NCBI GenBank assembly: GCA_012932295.1 | Contig: JAAONU010000123.1 | Span: 992,001-1,056,000 of the forward strand | Reading direction: 5' to 3' | Length of the DNA stretch: 64,000 bases | DNA from: Cyclina sinensis | Taxonomy: Eukaryota > Mollusca > Bivalvia > Venerida > Veneridae | Part shown: one piece after another, positions 58,810 to 64,000 of the stretch | Position numbering within the stretch: position 1 is the first letter of the stretch | Layout of the letters: each line of letters begins with the position of its first letter | Program-made: the position numbers and the translations under genes | The notes under the pieces: model-generated | Told to the model about the DNA's origin: nothing | What the model saw: the letters and a program-made list of their open reading frames with translations, nothing else | The model's database searches: none

Positions 58810-58811
<2 letters not shown>

Positions 58812-59029
58812 TTTATACAGTTTGAAACACACATATATTAGTTGCAATACAGATTGCACAATTACAAAAAAAACATGAAAAAACAGATCAAATCCATTAT
58901 AATTAATGCATAAATATAACCAGAAGTAGATTCTTTATCATAAATGACTTATAAATCACAAGAACGTTACTCAGGATTACCAGAAAAAAGATGTAACATA
59001 TATATGTCATATAACAGTGTGTATTAACC

Positions 59030-62000
59030 GAGGATTTTCTATGAAAGCTAAAAGCTTATTTCCAATGGGATCCGTGGGTCTATATACTTACTATGAATAC
59101 ACTTATTGGAAATAAAAATAAAATGAACAGTTATTTGGGGTTTGTAAGTTACCACTGATGCGTTTGTATAATATATTTTGACACTTATAAAACATATTTT
59201 AGCAAAGATTTAAAATATCATTAAACAATCTAGAAAAAAAAGTCAGCAAGTGCACTCTGTTTTCGCTTAGCTAAGCCCAATAAGTTGTTTTGATGGCTTT
59301 TTTAAATTGACTGAATTTGTTTATTCTCTTAGTTTACCAGGCAGTGAATTCCAGTCATTAATTGCACGATTATAGTAAAATGCAACATTTTATTTACCAA
59401 AGCATTCGGCACTCTGAAATTATATATATTTGTTCTTGTGGAATAAGTATGTATATTACACATTTCTTTCAAGTATAAAGGACACTTGTTATTAACACTA
59501 TTAAAGACGTGGATCAATCGTAATTGTTTGATTTAACATAGACATATCAGCAAGAATAGCTTGATTTACACTTTCTCTAGGACCCATGCCGTTTATGAAT
59601 CAAACAATTTAGATTTAGGTACCAAGAAGAACACGCAGAATCTAAGTGAAACGGAAACAAAGCAGAACATAAATATTTTCTAGTATTAAAATACAAAAAC
59701 TTTTCTTGTCTGTATAAAAGCTTAAGACGCGAATTTACCCTACTAATAATACTATTAACAATCTTTTCACCTGATACTGAGTTGTCAGTAGTAACTTAAA
59801 GATATTTTTACAGATTATGTGGACTCAATAGTATCTCCATTACAATCTTAAAATCTTTTACTAGTTTCAGCTTGTGTTTTGGGCCAAATGTGATACTTTC
59901 GGTTTAACCGAAGTGTAAAGTAACTTGTTATCCTCTAACCAATTTGAGCAAGATGCTAAGACATGCCCTAATTTCAAAGAAATTACATTATGATCTACAT
60001 GTGCGAATACAATTGCACCTGTCATCAGCATACAGGATTAGTTTACACACCGGGTCAATGCTGGTAATCATGTCATTAACATAATACAACAATAAAAGTG
60101 GACCTAGTATGTTGCCCTGAGATACACCACATATAACAGCCTTATAATTCAGAATTAACATTGTTTACACATACAGGTTGTTTTCTGCTGCGAGAGAAAT
60201 AAAACATAAACCAGGTTAGTAATTCTAATACCCATAAGTTTTAGTTTACTACAGAGGATTTCACGATCAACAGTATCAAAAGCATTCTGTAAATCCAACA
60301 GATTTATGCTTGTAAAAAGACTTTTTGCATTATCACTTTTAATATGATCCATTAATCGAACAAGACAAGAATCAGTAGGAAATGAATTTCTAAAACCGGA
60401 CTTAGTTCATACAACAAATTGTTGTCAACTATAAAATTTTCAAGCTCTGTTTATACTGCTTTTTCTAGAATTTTGGGCACAACACGTAAAATACTAACAG
60501 GTCTGTAGTTGCCAACATCAAGATTACTGTTTTCTTATGCAAAGGCTTCACTCTTGCTATTTTCATATCAACCTACTTTTCTCAAATTGACATATTTACA
60601 GTAAAATCTTTTAAAAGTTTCAGTTTGCGTTTTGGGCCAAATATGAAATTTCCGTTTTACCAAGGTGTAAAGTAACTTGTTATCCTCTAACCAATTAGAG
60701 CAAGATACTGAGACATGCTTTAATTTCAAAGAAATTATATTATGGTCTTTAAGCGCGAATACAATTGCACTGTCATCAGCATACAGGATTGGTTTACACT
60801 CCGGGTCAATGCTGGTAATTATGTCATTAACATAATACAAGAATAAAAGTGACTAACTAACAGGTCTATATTTGCCAACATCAAGATTACTGTTTTCTTA
60901 TGCAAAGACTTCACTCTTCCAATCTTTATATCATCAGGTACGTACTTTTCTGAATTGGCATGTTTACAGTAAAAGTAATACGTTTTGTTTAAATACAGCA
61001 GTATCTTTTAAATATTTCGCCTCTAAACCAGTACTCTTCGAATGACTTGACATTTCTTAACTCTTTAAAAACAAAAGACTCTGACTCATGTTTAAAGACA
61101 AAACTTCTATTTCTACAAACTTCTTTTCCTATAACAAACCATTGCAAAGCATGAGAACCAACGTCAAACAAATGACTAGGACAAGGTACTTTATCAGCAA
61201 GTTTAGATGCGACCATAGAAAAAAAGTCATTAAAATGATTTACAATACTTCTGGGATTATGACAATGTTCCCCATCAATGTTTTAAACAGCATTTCAATC
61301 TTTATTTTTTTTTAAAAAACTGTATCTTAACTGTTTTAAATATTTCCATCGACTCTTAGTTTATTTCTTTTCTCATCACTTTGATCTAAAATTATGAAGA
61401 TTTGGCATTCTTTACATCTCTCTGTACAATGTTTCCGTATTTACAATACAGGGAATAGTCCTCGCGGTGACCATGTTTTCTAAATATGTTCATATATGAA
61501 TCTCTTATTAAAAATATTGTAAAATTTCAGCTGACAACCTGACATCCAATTGTTCATTGCTCTGTTTCAATTTAACTTTTTTGACAGGTTCTACGGAGTT
61601 CAATACTGACATAACAATATCTTTAAAAGAAGCACAATTGATGTTTTCTGAATGAAAACACTTATTCTAATCAGCTTAATTTAACTGTTCAATATAAGAC
61701 ACCTAACTTAAGAAAAATATTGTTCAGAAAAGGTTTACTTAGTGATATTTCTACTACAGAAAAGTCATACAATGATCACTTAGACCAACAGAAATAGTAA
61801 GTACTGGCTCAGTCTGTCTTTTAAATTAGTTAATAAATGATCAATTACAGTACAAGAGGTTAAAGTAATTCTAGTTCCTTTATTGATAATTTACTGAAGA
61901 TCAAATATTCTGAGAATACTGAACTAAGATTTGAAAACGGAACTAGATTTATGTTAGAAACAAATATAAGCATCGCCTAAAAGATATGTTTCAAAATCAG

Positions 62001-62836
62001 ACCTGAGATTGGTTAAAATATTTTCCAGGTGTTCAACAGAATTGACTGCTTTGGGTGTCTGCAAAGGTTCCAACAATAATTGGTTTGGTTTAAGGTAAAA
62101 GAATTTCAATAAACAACCAGTTATCATTTAAAACATTTAGGCCATGTCTGGTGGTTAATGCAATATATTTCCTTACATAACAACAAACACCACTTCCATA
62201 CCTGTCTCTATCACATCTAACTACAGTATTACTTGCAATATGTATCTCTGAATTATTCACAACATTGGCCAAACAAGTTTCTGATAAACAAATTCAAGCT
62301 GCTCTAGATTTCAAAGTAAGAAGTTTTAGCACAGACATTTTAGGTAAAATAGATCTGACATTTACCTTTCTTCTGCTTTGATGGATCTTGAATTAAGTTC
62401 TTAAATGAAATGAACTGATCCCACGAGTCCTGGATTTGAATGTGTGTCACCACTTCCAAGTAAAATACAGATGAAGATTTTAAGTTTATTTCGTTTAAGG
62501 AACTGTTTATTAAGTACTTTAACATATCTCTCGTCAGGGTCGAAATGACCTGTCGACACTAGGACGTCTTGGGGCGAACGGTACGAAAACAAAGAAAGTA
62601 ACATTTCCGTATCTGACCTCTGGTCATGTTTCTTTAATAAAACCTTCCTTGAAGCTAGAGTATTTGTTGATTGAATAACACTGCAAACTACATACACAAT
62701 AGCGATGGTAAAAATAAAATATTAAAACAAAAATAAAAATTGAATCGCTTCCAAAAACCGCCATTTGAACTGTATAAGCCAGTGGCAAATTTTTGAATAT
62801 TTCTTTTTCAGTTAGCTTGAGGTAAAAAGCGCACAA
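59030..62836 (-). mobile_element. Decayed CR1-like non-LTR retrotransposon (LINE)
   Basis: Minus strand. 62697-62401: N-terminal ILLGSGDTHSNPGL, like the SGDiHpNPGP motif of many such elements. 62272-62090: endonuclease part with DRDRYGSGVCCYVRKYIAL. 60840-60568: reverse transcriptase with PILYADDSAIVF (catalytic YADD). 60352-60155: LDLQNAFDTVDREILCSKL. 59517-59329: C-terminal TYSTRTNIYNFRVPNALVNK, followed in another frame by NDWNSLPGKLRE. All parts are separated by stops or frameshifts. Reverse transcriptase blocks appear out of order because of an internal duplication. The 3' part near 59040-59120 has the aataagctttt...tagctttcat words of a LINE tail. Confidence 0.85.
59870..60980 (-). repeat. 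Internal tandem duplication in the LINE
   Basis: Block 59870-60135 recurs at 60620-60865 and block 60488-60610 recurs at 60853-60980. The second unit lacks the ~350 bases between them, which hold the DLQNAFDTVD motif. Confidence 0.8.
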
Positions 62837-62889
62837 TAAATAACGAGGATTAAACGATAAAATGTCACTCCTAACAAAACCATAGATCT

Positions 62890-63945
62890 CAGCTAGAACA
62901 CAACTGTCTTGTGAATGTAAAGAAATTTGCCGCGTATCTACTACTTTGGACTGTTTGTGACCCCTGACTGACTGGCTTGCCTAGGTATTACATAAATTCA
63001 CAAACACTCAAACCAGAGCCTAGTTAGTAATATGAAACAATACATTACAGGTATGAATTGTTGGAAAATCTACAGTTAAAGGCTCTTAATAATCCCATCA
63101 ATAAATTGTTTTCAGACATACTGCCTCATTCGTCTTCTGATATCTCGGACTGTGTGTCCATCAAGCAAAAGTACAAAGTAATTTAGCTGGATATCATCAG
63201 GGACGACTGGCAAAACCTGCTCAACCTTCTGTCATTCTTTATTTTTTTCTGTTACTCTTATATTGAGAAAGTGACAGAAAGATGAAGGGCCACTTTCAGA
63301 AAAATCATTTCCTTTCTGCTGTTAAGGTTTAAAATAATTTTTCAAGAAGTCTGAGAAATCTCAAAGATTGGAAAACGTAGAGAAATTCGATTAGATAAAA
63401 GGAAAGTCTTATTAAAATTAATGTCCATCTTTGAACGCATCTGCAAACCCTCAGAGACAAGAGGGAAGAACTTGCACACAAAAGCATCAGCCAAAGTTTA
63501 GGAGATACGTCACTGAGGCCGAACCAAGATCAGTACCGCCGTTAACAGCCTACAGCATAGCCATATTTCTAGGATATGTTATTAAGCATTTATGAACACT
63601 ATTCAAGACCCCCTGGATCTAAACAAGATAATTGAATCTACTCAGGGCCAACAACTATACTAGTATTTGAACATTTGTAACTAACAATCATTGAAACATC
63701 TGCCCTAAGCCGTGTCCCTATAGCTGATTTAACACCAGTCATCACAAGGTATGTAATAAAAGCCGGAGGAAGACCTTGCACTTTCAGTTGAGATAATTCT
63801 CAATGTATTCGTTCGCTAATTAGTTAAGTATTATAGTAAGTATCACATGATTTATTTCAGTTTGTGATTCATTAATCGTAATTTAGGACCATTAACAAGT
63901 GGTTATATAAACTGACTTTACACACTGATAATTTTGAATTTTACA
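62890..63945. repeat. Segmental duplication copy B, part 2
   Basis: Direct-orientation counterpart of 27740-28795 (ccctgactgactggcttgcctaggta, ctcggactgtgtgtccatca, tatcacatgattt). No coding function seen. Confidence 0.75.
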
Positions 63946-64000
63946 AGACTTACATTTCCAGTGTGCATTACATTCATTTATCAGTGCTATACACTGAACA
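63935..64000. repeat. Start of another copy of the 20980/29725 unit, cut by the window edge
   Basis: ttttacaagacttacatttccagtgtgcatta matches 21345 and 30080, followed by the SINE word atcagtgctatacactga. Confidence 0.6.

Noticed and set aside
51420..64000. ADP-ribosyltransferase or WWE exons for the PARP14-like gene
   Set aside because: No HGT- or GxYF-like catalytic motif seen, and exon 19 already ends in a stop followed by AATAAA.

Overview
This is eukaryotic, AT-rich, intron-rich and repeat-heavy DNA, most likely from a bivalve mollusc. The evidence is canonical GT/AG introns, a universal stress protein gene of animal type, a multi-RRM/KH/macro-domain PARP14-like gene, and dispersed repeats that I associate with bivalve genomes: (GTCC)n-headed elements, nuclear-receptor-like AGGTCA arrays, elements ending in ATATGCCCGAAGGG, tRNA-derived SINEs and CR1-like LINE debris. 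The species is inference; no species-specific gene was identified. There is no bacterial operon, CRISPR array or rRNA.

Layout. 1-8.5 kb: dispersed and tandem repeats, including a 43-bp minisatellite at 5.37-6.6 kb. 8.58-9.16 kb: two decayed exons of a universal stress protein (USP). 10.83-17.73 kb: an intact four-exon USP gene of 158 codons on the + strand, whose first intron carries a ~1.45-kb element with four perfect ERE-type palindromes and whose second intron carries an 83-bp tandem array. 19.2-30.4 kb: copy A of a duplicated block, also holding a broken TatD-like hydrolase gene (minus strand). 30.45-33.51 kb: a 5'-truncated LINE (minus strand) flanked by unusually long direct repeats. 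36.50-51.35 kb: a large + strand gene reconstructed here as 19 coding exons (~1,645 codons), the main gene of the window. 54.46-64 kb: copy B of the duplicated block, with a 52-bp array, a 543-bp terminal-inverted-repeat element and a second decayed LINE (minus strand).

The large gene encodes, in order: an N-terminal tail with several SH2-type tyrosine motifs and an SH3-type proline motif, three RRM-like domains, a KH-like region, three macro domains and a C-terminal KH-like segment. It then stops, with no WWE or ADP-ribosyltransferase catalytic domain. It therefore looks like a PARP14-family reader/scaffold rather than a writer of ADP-ribose. Two single-base frame breaks (in RRM3 and in exon 18) need checking as sequencing errors or genuine lesions.

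The gene lies between copies A and B, which are in direct orientation about 35.2 kb apart. The surrounding region has therefore been through segmental duplication, and the duplication runs off the right edge of the window.
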